This document shows, piece after piece, positions 1 through 9,324 of a DNA stretch of 64,000 bases. The stretch covers positions 2,046,001 to 2,110,000 of the forward strand of contig NZ_CP043178.1 in assembly GCF_014217545.1 (NCBI RefSeq), written 5' to 3'. Under the pieces are notes generated by a model. That model saw nothing but the letters and a program-made list of their open reading frames with translations, did no database searches and was not told the origin of the DNA. The stretch is from Pseudarthrobacter sp. NBSH8. GTDB taxonomy: Bacteria > Actinomycetota > Actinomycetes > Actinomycetales > Micrococcaceae. Made by a program: the position numbers and the translations under genes. Every line of letters starts with the position of its first letter. Within the stretch, counting starts at the first letter, position 1.

Positions 1-1
1 C

Positions 2-1345
<1,344 letters not shown>

Positions 1346-1347
1346 CG

Positions 1348-2634
1348 ATGACTGAAATCACTACTGAAAAGGCGCGCATCGGCGCGCCCTCGGCCCAGCC
1401 GTTTATTAACGGTTTCACGGAAGAAGGCGAAAGCCTGTCTCCGATCAACTCGAACGCCTCCAAGGCCCCGCTGGCCGGGGAAGCCGTCAAGCGCCACTCG
1501 CACGGCGGCGGCGTCGGCATTCCGGACAGCTCACGCGCTGGCCGGCTGACCTCGTACAACCTGGCGGACTTCAAGCCGCTCACCGGGCTTGAGGAAGACT
1601 GGCGCTTCACCCCGCTCAAGCGCCTGCGCGGCCTGCACAGTGAGGTCCTGGCGGGAGCGGCCCCGACCGTAACGGTCAGCGGCCCGGAGCAGATCACGGT
1701 TGAGACCGTGGCACGTGGCGACAAGCGCATCGGTTCCGCCGGCATCCCGGAGGACCGCGTGTCCGCGAACGCCTGGGAAAACTTCAGCGAAGCCACCGTC
1801 CTGACCATCCCGGCCGAGTTTGAAGCCGACACCGAGGTCACTGTCGCGATCGAGGGTACGTCGACGGCGGCAGCCGCCCAGCACCTGGTGATAGTAGCGG
1901 GGAAGTTCTCCAAGGCCATTGTGGTCCTGAACCACCAGGGTTCGGCCGTTGTGTCCGAAAACATCGAAATCGTTGTTGAAGACGGCGCCAACCTCACTGT
2001 TGTCTCGCTCCAGGAATGGAACGACGACGCCGTTCACGCCTCCTCCCAGCAGGCAAAGATCGGCCGCGACGCCAAGTTCAAGCACGTCGTGGTCAGCCTT
2101 GGCGGGGACCTGGTCCGCGTCACGCCCTCGGCCCGTTTCACCGCCCCCGGCGGCGAAGCGGAAATGTTCGGCCTGTACTTTGCCGACGCCGGCCAGCACC
2201 TGGAGCAGCGGCTCTTTGTTGACCACGCGGTGGCGAACTGCACCTCCAATGTGCTCTACAAGGGCGCGTTGCAGGGCCGCAACGCCCACGCTGTGTGGGT
2301 AGGTGACGTCCTGATCCGCAAGGAAGCCGAAGGCACGGACAGCTACGAGGCCAACCGCAACCTGCTGCTCACCGACGGCGCCCGCGCCGACTCCGTGCCG
2401 AACCTTGAGATCGAAACCGGCCTGATCAAGGGAGCCGGCCACGCCAGCGCCACCGGCCGGCTGGACGACGAGCACCTGTTCTACCTCATGGCCCGCGGCA
2501 TCCCCGAGGATGTTGCCCGCCGCCTGGTGGTCCGTGGCTTCCTGCACGAGATCATCCAGCAGATCAAGGTACCGGCCCTCGAAGAGCGGCTTACCGAGGC
2601 TGTTGAGCGCGAACTCGCCGTGACGAACAACTAG
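1348..2634 (+). CDS. sufD: Fe-S cluster assembly protein SufD
   Basis: This 428-residue protein is the SufB paralogue that pairs with SufB and two SufC subunits in the cytosolic SUF scaffold and is needed for iron acquisition during cluster assembly. The C-terminal half (about residues 180-410) shows the SufBD beta-helix core and ends in a segment parallel to that of SufB (ARRLVVRGFLHEIIQQI). The N-terminal part is the more variable helical region usual for SufD. ATG at 1348 follows the sufB stop by two bases, and the Rieske gene follows 16 bases downstream. Start and identity are both well supported. Confidence 0.96.
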   Translation: MTEITTEKARIGAPSAQPFINGFTEEGESLSPINSNASKAPLAGEAVKRHSHGGGVGIPDSSRAGRLTSYNLADFKPLTGLEEDWRFTPLKRLRGLHSEVLAGAAPTVTVSGPEQITVETVARGDKRIGSAGIPEDRVSANAWENFSEATVLTIPAEFEADTEVTVAIEGTSTAAAAQHLVIVAGKFSKAIVVLNHQGSAVVSENIEIVVEDGANLTVVSLQEWNDDAVHASSQQAKIGRDAKFKHVVVSLGGDLVRVTPSARFTAPGGEAEMFGLYFADAGQHLEQRLFVDHAVANCTSNVLYKGALQGRNAHAVWVGDVLIRKEAEGTDSYEANRNLLLTDGARADSVPNLEIETGLIKGAGHASATGRLDDEHLFYLMARGIPEDVARRLVVRGFLHEIIQQIKVPALEERLTEAVERELAVTNN

Positions 2635-2650
2635 ACGGCGCGGAAAACAG

Positions 2651-3010
2651 ATGACTGACCAGCCAAAGGGCGAATTTGTCTGCAAGACGGATGAAATCCA
2701 GCTCAAGCAGGCTCTTCGGATCCTGATCGATGACTACCCCGTAGCCATCGTGAAGGACTCCATGGGAGACATCCACGCCATCGGGGACACCTGCTCGCAC
2801 GCGGACATCTCACTGTCCGAGGGCGAAGTGGAAGGGTGCATGATCGAATGCTGGGGCCACGGCTCCCAGTTCGACCTGCGCAGCGGTGAGCCGCTCCAAC
2901 TGCCCGCCTACGATCCCGTCCCGGTGTTCGCCGTCGAGGTCGTCGGCGACGAGGTCTACGTGGACTTTACGAACGTGCTCAACGGAGCGGAAGCCCCGAA
3001 CTTCAGCTAG
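2651..3010 (+). CDS. Rieske [2Fe-2S] ferredoxin-type protein inside the SUF operon
   Basis: A 119-residue protein with a single Rieske domain: the C-x-H pair (CSH, about residues 46-48) and the C-x2-H pair (CWGH, about 64-67) are both present, so the [2Fe-2S] ligand set is complete. Such small soluble proteins resemble the ferredoxin components of non-heme iron oxygenases. No oxygenase is nearby. It sits between sufD and sufC, which argues for a role in, or as a client of, the SUF pathway, perhaps as an electron donor. That role is inference. A purine-rich stretch just before 2651 serves as ribosome binding site. Confidence 0.9.
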   Translation: MTDQPKGEFVCKTDEIQLKQALRILIDDYPVAIVKDSMGDIHAIGDTCSHADISLSEGEVEGCMIECWGHGSQFDLRSGEPLQLPAYDPVPVFAVEVVGDEVYVDFTNVLNGAEAPNFS

Positions 3011-3110
3011 CAGCATCAGCCGCCCGCGGCAATACCAAGCAACAGAACCAAACTTCCAGATACAGACCGCACCACCGCCGGAGGGCGCGGTGCAGAGGAG
3101 AACAAGACCT

Positions 3111-3896
3111 ATGTCTACTCTTGAGATCAAGGACCTGCACGTCAGCATTGACACGGAGCAGGGCACCAAGGAGATCCTGAAGGGCGTCAGCCTGACCATC
3201 AAGACCGGTCAGACCCACGCCATCATGGGCCCCAACGGTTCAGGCAAGTCCACCCTGGCCTCCACCATCGCCGGGCACCCGCGCTACAAGGTCACCAACG
3301 GAACCATCACGCTCGACGGCGAAGACGTCCTCGCCATGAGCGTTGACCAGCGTGCCCGCGCCGGCATCTTCCTGGCCATGCAGTACCCCGTGGAGGTCCC
3401 CGGTGTGAGCATGACCAACTTCCTGCGCACCGCTAAGACCGCCATCGACGGAGAAGCACCCAAGCTGCGCACCTGGACCAAGGACGTCAAGGCGGCCATG
3501 GCGCAACTGCGCATCGACGCTGACTTCGCCGAGCGCAACGTCAACGAGGGCTTCTCCGGCGGCGAGAAGAAGCGCGTGGAGATCCTCCAGCTGGAACTCT
3601 TCAAGCCGAAGTTCGCCATCCTGGACGAGACCGACTCGGGCCTGGACGTTGACGCCCTGAAGGTGGTGTCCGAAGGCGTCAACCGTGCGCACGAGGCGGG
3701 CAACATGGGCACGCTGCTCATCACGCACTACACCCGCATCCTGCGTTACATCAAGCCTGACTTTGTCCACGTATTCGTGGACGGCCAGGTTGTCGAAGAG
3801 GGCGGCCCGGAGCTGGCAGACCGTCTGGAAGACGAAGGCTACGACCGTTACGCCACGGGCGCCGGCGCAGCCACCATCGCTGCTGCTCAGGCCTAG
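3111..3896 (+). CDS. sufC: Fe-S cluster assembly ATPase SufC
   Basis: The 261-residue protein is the ABC-type ATPase of the SUF scaffold; its ATP-driven dimerisation reshapes SufBD for cluster assembly. Walker A (GPNGSGKST, about residues 38-46), the ABC signature with the SufC-typical reading FSGGEKKR, and Walker B with LDETDSGLD are all present. I chose ATG 3111 because it follows AGAGGAG with proper spacing and gives the usual SufC N-terminus (MSTLEIKDLHV). The frame is open further upstream but overlaps the Rieske gene. A spacer of 100 bases separates it from the Rieske stop, longer than elsewhere in the operon. Confidence 0.97.
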   Translation: MSTLEIKDLHVSIDTEQGTKEILKGVSLTIKTGQTHAIMGPNGSGKSTLASTIAGHPRYKVTNGTITLDGEDVLAMSVDQRARAGIFLAMQYPVEVPGVSMTNFLRTAKTAIDGEAPKLRTWTKDVKAAMAQLRIDADFAERNVNEGFSGGEKKRVEILQLELFKPKFAILDETDSGLDVDALKVVSEGVNRAHEAGNMGTLLITHYTRILRYIKPDFVHVFVDGQVVEEGGPELADRLEDEGYDRYATGAGAATIAAAQA

Positions 3897-3908
3897 ATAG
3901 GACTTGCC

Positions 3909-4241
3909 ATGACCGAAATCAATGTGGCCCGCACGGGCCTCGAGGATGTCGAAGAGGCACTCAAGGACGTCATCGACCCTGAACTCGGTGTGAACATCGT
4001 GGACCTCGGGCTGCTGTACGGCCTGAAGTACTCCGACGAGGACGGCGCGCTGCTGATCGACATGACGCTCACCACGGCAGCTTGCCCGCTCACCGATGTC
4101 ATCGAGGAGCAGGTAGGCAAGTCCCTGGACGGCGTGGTGGACGATTGGCGCCTGAACTGGGTGTGGATGCCGCCGTGGGGTCCGGAGCGGATCACCGATG
4201 ACGGCAAGGACCAGATGCGGGCCCTCGGCTTCAACATCTGA
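3909..4241 (+). CDS. sufT: MIP18/DUF59-family Fe-S assembly factor SufT
   Basis: A 110-residue single-domain member of the DUF59 (MIP18) family. The hallmark segment DPELGVNIVDLGLLYGL is near residue 20-36, and the conserved TTAACPLTD (about residues 57-65) carries the family Cys. SufT proteins help mature Fe-S enzymes when cluster demand is high, and the gene is the usual last member of actinobacterial SUF operons. Here it follows sufC by 12 bases. sufS and sufU, which normally lie between sufC and sufT, are absent from the window. The operon ends at the hairpin at 4316. Confidence 0.92.
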   Translation: MTEINVARTGLEDVEEALKDVIDPELGVNIVDLGLLYGLKYSDEDGALLIDMTLTTAACPLTDVIEEQVGKSLDGVVDDWRLNWVWMPPWGPERITDDGKDQMRALGFNI

Positions 4242-4315
4242 TCCGTCCCCACCGCCTCCCTTGTCTCGCTTCGCTCGGACAGGGAACCCTCGGCGGCGGA
4301 GGGCCCCTGAAAAGT

Positions 4316-4364
4316 ACGACGACGGCCGGTCACCTTCCCTTCGAAGGTGACCGGCCGTCGTCGT
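4316..4364. terminator. Strong intrinsic hairpin ending the SUF operon, convergent genes
   Basis: A perfect 21-bp inverted repeat (4316-4336 with 4344-4364) encloses a 7-base loop that includes TTCG. It lies between the sufT stop (4241) and the 3' end of the minus-strand metallopeptidase gene (4385). It can terminate from both sides, although no long T-tract follows on the plus strand. Confidence 0.85.
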
Positions 4365-4384
4365 CCCCCACCCACCGGCCCCCT

Positions 4385-5266
4385 TTACAGACTGGCCGCC
4401 GAGAACGTGTCGCACTGGTTGATGTCGCCGGTGGTGTACCCGGTGTAGAACCATTTCTGCCGCTGTTCGCTGGAGCCGTGCGTCCAAGCCTCGGGCGAGA
4501 CCCGACCGGTGGCGGCTTCCTGAATCCGGTCATCGCCCACTGCCGAAGCAGCGGACAGGGCGTCGTTCAAATCCTGCTGGGTGACCGGTTCGAGAAACGG
4601 CAGCCCGTCGGGTCCAGGCTGCGTAGCGGCGTGCTTCACCCAGAGCCCGGCATAGCAGTCGGCCTGGAGCTCCGTTCTGACAGCACCGGACGCCGGCCCC
4701 TGCGGATCCTGCTGGGCACGGTCGAGGTACCCCAGTACGTTCTGGATATGGTGGCCGAATTCGTGAGCCACCACATACTCCTGCGCCAAAGGACCTCCCG
4801 AGGATCCGAAGCGGCTCACCAACTCCTTGAAGAACCCGGGATCGAAGTACGCAGTTGTGTCGGCCGGGCAGTAGAACGGACCCACCGCGCTGGAAGCGGT
4901 CCCGCAACCGGTGCTGACACCTGCATCGAAGATCACCGTCTCAGGCTGCGGATACTGGACGTTGTAGTCCCGGAGATAGGCCGGCCAGAACGCGTTCAGG
5001 CTGTTGACCGTGCCGGTGATTCGGCAGTCCAGACGGGCGTCAGCGTCGGCCCCCGTGGCGCAGGCCGGTGCCGTCCCTTGATTTTGGTCAGCCGTGCCAG
5101 TGCCGCCGGTCAGGCCTTCCAACATGGCTGGATTGACGCCAAGGAGGACTGCAATGAGCAGGATGATCCCGACCCCGATCCCGCCGCCGACTTTGGCACC
5201 GCGGCCCATGCCGCGCCGGTCCTGGACCTGGGAGGGGTCCAGCTGCACGTTGTCATTGAAGCTCAT
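4385..5266 (-). CDS. Neutral zinc metallopeptidase, YpfJ family, membrane-anchored
   Basis: A 293-residue protein of the YpfJ/KPN_00810 neutral zinc metallopeptidase family. After a Gly/Arg-rich start there is one membrane segment (about residues 26-45, IILLIAVLL), then a Thr/Gln-rich linker and the extracytoplasmic catalytic domain. The zinc motif HEFGH (in VVAHEFGHHIQ) and the third ligand region ELQADCYAGLW are present, so the active site looks intact. I chose the ATG at 5266 (MSFND), the family-like start; the frame is open further upstream but runs into the divergent ligase gene. The substrate is unknown. Confidence 0.9.
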   Translation of the reverse strand: MSFNDNVQLDPSQVQDRRGMGRGAKVGGGIGVGIILLIAVLLGVNPAMLEGLTGGTGTADQNQGTAPACATGADADARLDCRITGTVNSLNAFWPAYLRDYNVQYPQPETVIFDAGVSTGCGTASSAVGPFYCPADTTAYFDPGFFKELVSRFGSSGGPLAQEYVVAHEFGHHIQNVLGYLDRAQQDPQGPASGAVRTELQADCYAGLWVKHAATQPGPDGLPFLEPVTQQDLNDALSAASAVGDDRIQEAATGRVSPEAWTHGSSEQRQKWFYTGYTTGDINQCDTFSAASL

Positions 5267-5280
5267 GAAGTCACAATAGC

Positions 5281-5319
5281 CTTTACCGGCAGCCCCGAAG
5301 CCGAGTCGGCCCGGTAAAG
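5281..5319. promoter_or_regulatory. Perfect 9-bp inverted repeat between divergent genes
   Basis: CTTTACCGG at 5281-5289 is repeated as its exact reverse complement at 5311-5319 with 21 bases between. It occupies most of the 61-bp region between the divergent metallopeptidase (start 5266) and acyl-CoA ligase (start 5328). The position suits an operator or mRNA hairpin; the factor is unknown. Confidence 0.45.
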
Positions 5320-5327
5320 TTGGTTCG

Positions 5328-6734
5328 ATGCCTTTTCTCGATAAAATCCAGCGCTGGGCCGAAGAACGCCCCCATGACACCGCCGTTGTGGTGGCCGGCC
5401 AGCGCCTGCGCTGGGCTGAGCTGCGGGACGCCGCCGCAGCCGCTCTTCCAGGGACAGCAGCCGTCACAGTCCTGGCGGAGGCCAACTCCGTGGACTTCGC
5501 AGTGAAGTTCACCGCAGCCGTTGCCGGCGAGCGCCAATGCGCCGTCCTGGACCCGACATGGCCAGCACAGCTGCAGCAGGAAATCCGCCTGCGGCTGGAC
5601 GGCTCAGCCCGACCCGGCGACGTGGCATTGGACGACGCCCTGGCCGACGGGCCGCCGGACTCGACCTTCCTGATCGGACTCACCTCCGGCACCACCTCCG
5701 TGCCCAAGGCGTTCACCCGGTCGCGGCAGTCCTGGCGGCAGTCCTTCGACGCATCCATCGAGTTCTTCGGCCTTACCCAGGACGACGTCACGCTCGCGCC
5801 CGGACCCCTGGCCGCCAGCCTTAACCTCTACGCCCTCGCCGAGTGCCTCTACGCAGGCTCGGAATTCCAGACGATGGAGAGTTTCGACGTCGGTGATGTC
5901 CACTCCGCCATCACGCACGACGGCGTGACCCGGCTGATTCTCGTGCCCACCATGCTGCGGCTGCTGAGTGAGCGCGGCCTGACCGGCTGCGTTGATGCCG
6001 CCGGCATCCGGACCATCATCTGTGCTGGCTCAAAGCTGGACGCTCGCACCCTTGAAGCGGCAAGGCGCTGGGCGCCGAACGCCACCATCTATGAGTACTA
6101 CGGCGCCTCGGAACTGAGCTTTGTCTCCGGTGTGGGACTGGCGGCCGGTAAACAACTGGACGCCGGGGGAACAGGTATAGGGTTCCCGTTCCCGGGCGTG
6201 GACGTCAGGATCCTGGACGATGACGGTTCCGAACTTCAGGACGGCGCGGCTGGCAATATCTGTGTGCGAAGCGGCATGGTCAGCAACGGCTACCTGTGGG
6301 GTGACGACGGCCGGGCGCTGCGCTCCTTCGACGGCTGGTTCACGGTGGGGGACCAGGGCTACCTCGCTGGCGGCGAGCTGCACATCCTGGGCCGGCGCGC
6401 CGACATGATCCTGACATCGGGAAAGAACGTGTATCCGCACGAAGTGGAACTTGCCCTGGCGGCCGTGCCGGGCGTGGCTGCTGCGGTGGCCGCCGGAATA
6501 CCCGATGACCTCCGCGGCCAACGGGTGGTTGCAGGCGTCATTCCGTCCCACGGAGGAATCACGGCCATGCAGCTCAAGGCAGGACTCGAAAACATCCTGC
6601 CGCGGGACAAACGGCCCCACCAGTACTTCGCACTGTCCGAACTTCCCACCACGGACCGAGGCAAGATCAGTCGAAATATCCTGCTGGAATGGATCGGTTC
6701 CCACGACCCGAGGGCGCGGCATCTTGACCGCTGA
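5328..6734 (+). CDS. AMP-forming acyl-CoA ligase (YhfT-like)
   Basis: A 468-residue ANL-superfamily adenylating enzyme that would activate a carboxylic acid to acyl-AMP and then acyl-CoA. The P-loop motif LTSGTTSVPKAF (about residues 119-130), the hinge region GRRADMILTSGKNVYPHEVE, and the C-terminal catalytic Lys in TTDRGKISRN are all present, so it should be active. At 468 residues it is at the short end of the family. It overlaps the next gene, a thiolase, by 11 bases, so they form one unit. B. subtilis pairs a similar ligase (YhfT) and thiolase (YhfS) with a BioY transporter in one BirA-controlled operon; the bioYMN genes just downstream make the same link here. The acid substrate is not evident. 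Confidence 0.88.
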   Translation: MPFLDKIQRWAEERPHDTAVVVAGQRLRWAELRDAAAAALPGTAAVTVLAEANSVDFAVKFTAAVAGERQCAVLDPTWPAQLQQEIRLRLDGSARPGDVALDDALADGPPDSTFLIGLTSGTTSVPKAFTRSRQSWRQSFDASIEFFGLTQDDVTLAPGPLAASLNLYALAECLYAGSEFQTMESFDVGDVHSAITHDGVTRLILVPTMLRLLSERGLTGCVDAAGIRTIICAGSKLDARTLEAARRWAPNATIYEYYGASELSFVSGVGLAAGKQLDAGGTGIGFPFPGVDVRILDDDGSELQDGAAGNICVRSGMVSNGYLWGDDGRALRSFDGWFTVGDQGYLAGGELHILGRRADMILTSGKNVYPHEVELALAAVPGVAAAVAAGIPDDLRGQRVVAGVIPSHGGITAMQLKAGLENILPRDKRPHQYFALSELPTTDRGKISRNILLEWIGSHDPRARHLDR

Positions 6735-7953
6735 CCTGCAGCCCCATGGCTTGCCGGCTGGTGACTTTGTGCCCGCGGACCGGCAGCCCGTGATCATCGC
6801 GGCGCGGCGTACAGCGATCCGGCGCGCCAACGGTGCGCTGAAGGAATTGCGTGCCCACCAGCTTCTGGCGCCGGTCCTGGTCAACCTCCTGGCCGATACC
6901 CAGGTGCCGGCCGAAGCGGTCACGGATGTGGTGATCGGCAACGCCGTGGGCGGCGGCGGCAACGTGGCCCGGCTGGCCCTTCTTCAGGCGGGGCTGCCGG
7001 TGAGCGTGCCGGGGCTGACCGTTGACCGCCAGTGCGGGTCAGGCCTGGATGCGATTGTCCTGGCCGCCCGGCTGGTTGCCGCCGGCGGCAATCCGGTGTA
7101 TCTCGCCGGGGGAGTGGAGAGTATCAGCACGGCTCCGCTGCGGGCCCACCGGAATGATGGCGGGGAGCCTGACTTTTACGCCCGCGCCCAGTTTGTGCCG
7201 CACAGCTTCGGCGACCCGGATATGGGGGTCGCTGCCGAGAACGTTGCTGCCCGGTTCGCGGTCAGCCGGGAGCGGCAGGATGCCTCGGCGCTGCGCAGCC
7301 ATCAGCGGGCGCTGGCGGCCGCTGGAGCAGGATATTTCGCCGCCGAAATCACCACGCTGGAAACGCAGGCCGGACCCATCTGTGCCGACGACGGCCCCCG
7401 GGCCGGCCTGACTGCCGCCGTGCTGAAGCGCTTTCCGCCCGCTTTTGTGCCAGGAGGGACTGTCACCGCCGGGAACTCATGCTTCAACGCGGACGCCGCG
7501 TCCGCCGTCGTGGTTACTTCATTGCAGCGGGCCCGGGAACTCGGTGCCGTTGACGGGCTCCTGGTGCTGGGCTCGGACACTGCCGGAGTGGACCCCGACG
7601 TGCTGGGGATCGGCGCAGCGGTTGCCGCGGAGCGGCTCCTGAAGGCGAGGGGACTGTCCGCGGACGGTGTTGACCTGGTGGAGTTCAACGAAGCCTTCGC
7701 GTCCCAGACCCTGGCGTGCCTGGACCAGTTGGGCATCGATCCGGAGCGGGCCAACCTTGACGGCGGGGCGCTGGCATTGGGCCACGCCTATGGTGCGTCC
7801 GGGGCGGTACTGGTGGCCCGGCTTCTCGCCCAGGCCCGGCGCATCGGGAACCATGGCTCCCTGGCCCTGGCTCTGATCAGTATTGCCGGCGGCATGGGAA
7901 CGGCGGCGCTGCTGCGCTACGAGTTGCTGGCCGGCGGGCGACAGGACCCCTGA
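6724..7953 (+). CDS. Thiolase-family protein (YhfS-like), altered active site
   Basis: About 409 residues with the two-domain thiolase fold. The nucleophilic Cys is present (DRQCGSGL, about residue 103), as are NEAFA and the GH of LALGHAYGASG. The second catalytic Cys, normally in the C-x-GGG(M/Q)G loop near the C-terminus, reads ISIAGGMG, placing Ser where Cys is expected. The TTG at 6724 is chosen: GAGGG lies 9 bases upstream and it overlaps the ligase stop by 11 bases; TTG 6751 and GTG 6769 are alternatives. It likely works with the upstream ligase on an acyl-CoA, perhaps feeding pimeloyl-type precursors to biotin. Its 3' end lies 27 bases from the convergent bioN. Confidence 0.85.
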   Translation: MTADLQPHGLPAGDFVPADRQPVIIAARRTAIRRANGALKELRAHQLLAPVLVNLLADTQVPAEAVTDVVIGNAVGGGGNVARLALLQAGLPVSVPGLTVDRQCGSGLDAIVLAARLVAAGGNPVYLAGGVESISTAPLRAHRNDGGEPDFYARAQFVPHSFGDPDMGVAAENVAARFAVSRERQDASALRSHQRALAAAGAGYFAAEITTLETQAGPICADDGPRAGLTAAVLKRFPPAFVPGGTVTAGNSCFNADAASAVVVTSLQRARELGAVDGLLVLGSDTAGVDPDVLGIGAAVAAERLLKARGLSADGVDLVEFNEAFASQTLACLDQLGIDPERANLDGGALALGHAYGASGAVLVARLLAQARRIGNHGSLALALISIAGGMGTAALLRYELLAGGRQDP

Positions 7954-7980
7954 GCCGAACAAAGCACATCCAACGGCCCC

Positions 7981-8604
7981 TCAGTCTTCCGCGTCGCCCA
8001 GCCCGCGTGCAGCCAGTGCTTCGCCAGTCTGGCGGGCGAAGGCCACGGTGGTTATGAAAACGGGCAGCACGAGGGCGCGCGGGTTACGCTCAAGCCCGCG
8101 GGCCCGGGCCGAATCCCTGACGTCTGCGAAGGCGCCGGCGATATACGGGATGCTGCGGAGCATGATGGCGATAGTCAGCGCAAAACGCTCGGGGTCGGCG
8201 CCGAAGCGGCGGAACGGTGTGGCCAGCGATACAACGCCGTCCAGGATCCGCTGCATAGGCGTAGTGGCTGTCAGCAGGGTCGCCGCCACCACGCAGACCA
8301 GGATGTTAAGGACAATCCGCGCGGCCGTGGGTCCACCCAGCTGCCACCACTGGAACAGGCCGATGACCACCAGCACAAGGCCAACGGGACGGACAGCACC
8401 GACCAGTCGGCGGGCTCCGGCACCCGCCAGGAGAAACAGCCCGCCGAGGGCGGCCAGCACCGCGGCGGAGACCAGCCAGTCAACCACCAGGAAGGACACC
8501 AGGCCGCAGCCCACCACCAGCAGGAACTTCACTGCCAGCGGGGTCCGGTGGATGATCGAATTCCCCGGGACGTAGTTGGCCAGCAGAAAGCCGTGCCCCC
8601 TCAT
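7981..8604 (-). CDS. bioN: ECF transporter T component BioN
   Basis: A 207-residue membrane protein of the EcfT (CbiQ/BioN) family that couples ATP hydrolysis to the substrate-binding S component. Four to five hydrophobic segments are visible, followed by the two cytoplasmic Ala-Arg-Gly type motifs that dock onto the ATPase (SARARGLE, and ALAARGL near the C-terminus). It is the last gene of the minus-strand unit bioY-bioM-bioN, and its ATG overlaps the bioM stop by four bases (ATGA). With BioY beside it, biotin is the expected substrate. Confidence 0.93.
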   Translation of the reverse strand: MRGHGFLLANYVPGNSIIHRTPLAVKFLLVVGCGLVSFLVVDWLVSAAVLAALGGLFLLAGAGARRLVGAVRPVGLVLVVIGLFQWWQLGGPTAARIVLNILVCVVAATLLTATTPMQRILDGVVSLATPFRRFGADPERFALTIAIMLRSIPYIAGAFADVRDSARARGLERNPRALVLPVFITTVAFARQTGEALAARGLGDAED

Positions 8605-9317
8605 GGCGCGGCCAGGCCGTTGGTGACCAGGGCCCGGTATGCGTCTACGGCCGCGGCAGGGCCGCCGTCGAACATCACGCGTCCCGCCTCAACCACCAGC
8701 ACGCGGTCCATCTCCAGGGCGAGGTCGAGGTCGTGTGTGGACATCACAATCTGCTGGTCGAGGCCGGAAAGTGTGCGGCGCAGGAGTTCGCGGTTCCGGA
8801 GGTCCAGGAGGGTGGATGGTTCATCCAGCACCAGGACAGTGGGACTCACGGCCAATACAGCGGCGAGGGCCATCAGCTGACGTTCACCGCCAGATAATTC
8901 ATAGATGCTCTGGTCCGCGAGGGGCAGCAGGCCGAGGCGCTCAAGGGCCGCTTCGGCCAGCCTGCGCCGCTCCGCACCGTGGCGTACCGGGCGGCGCAGC
9001 GAAAGTTCTACGTCCTCGCGCCCCGTGGGCATGACCAGCTGCGATAAGGGATCCGTAAAGACGAACCCCACCTGCCGGCGTACGGCCCGAACGGCCCGGA
9101 CAGTATCGGCGCCGTCCACGGACACGCTGCCGGAACTTGGCTGCACCAGGCCGTTAATCATCCGCAGCAGTGTGGACTTGCCGGACCCGTTGGCCCCGAT
9201 CACACCGATGCGCTGTTCCGTCAGTTCAAGCGTGACGTCCTGGAGCAGGGACTTCGGTTCCGGGCGGTTGTCTACAGCAACGGCAACTGAGGCCTGCCGG
9301 AAAGAAATGGTTGCCAT
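8601..9317 (-). CDS. bioM: ECF transporter ATPase BioM
   Basis: A 238-residue ABC ATPase that energises the BioMNY biotin importer. Walker A (GANGSGKST, about residues 41-49), the signature LSGGERQ, and Walker B ending LDEPS are intact. It lacks membrane segments and acts at the cytoplasmic face with BioN. The ATG at 9317 lies only seven bases after the bioY stop, and its own stop overlaps the bioN start, so the three genes are tightly coupled. Confidence 0.93.
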   Translation of the reverse strand: MATISFRQASVAVAVDNRPEPKSLLQDVTLELTEQRIGVIGANGSGKSTLLRMINGLVQPSSGSVSVDGADTVRAVRAVRRQVGFVFTDPLSQLVMPTGREDVELSLRRPVRHGAERRRLAEAALERLGLLPLADQSIYELSGGERQLMALAAVLAVSPTVLVLDEPSTLLDLRNRELLRRTLSGLDQQIVMSTHDLDLALEMDRVLVVEAGRVMFDGGPAAAVDAYRALVTNGLAAP

Positions 9318-9324
9318 GGCGGGA

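Noticed and set aside
4250..4310. Second hairpin with TCGCTTCGCTCG before the sufT terminator
   Set aside because: Arms are imperfect and broken by mismatches; the 21-bp stem at 4316 is the far better terminator. It may be a stray relative of the repeats at 11.9 and 12.3 kb, but similarity is too short to claim.
3240..4487. 415-codon minus-strand open frame across sufC and sufT
   Set aside because: Antisense to two certain genes and crosses the terminator at 4316; composition is that of a shadow frame.
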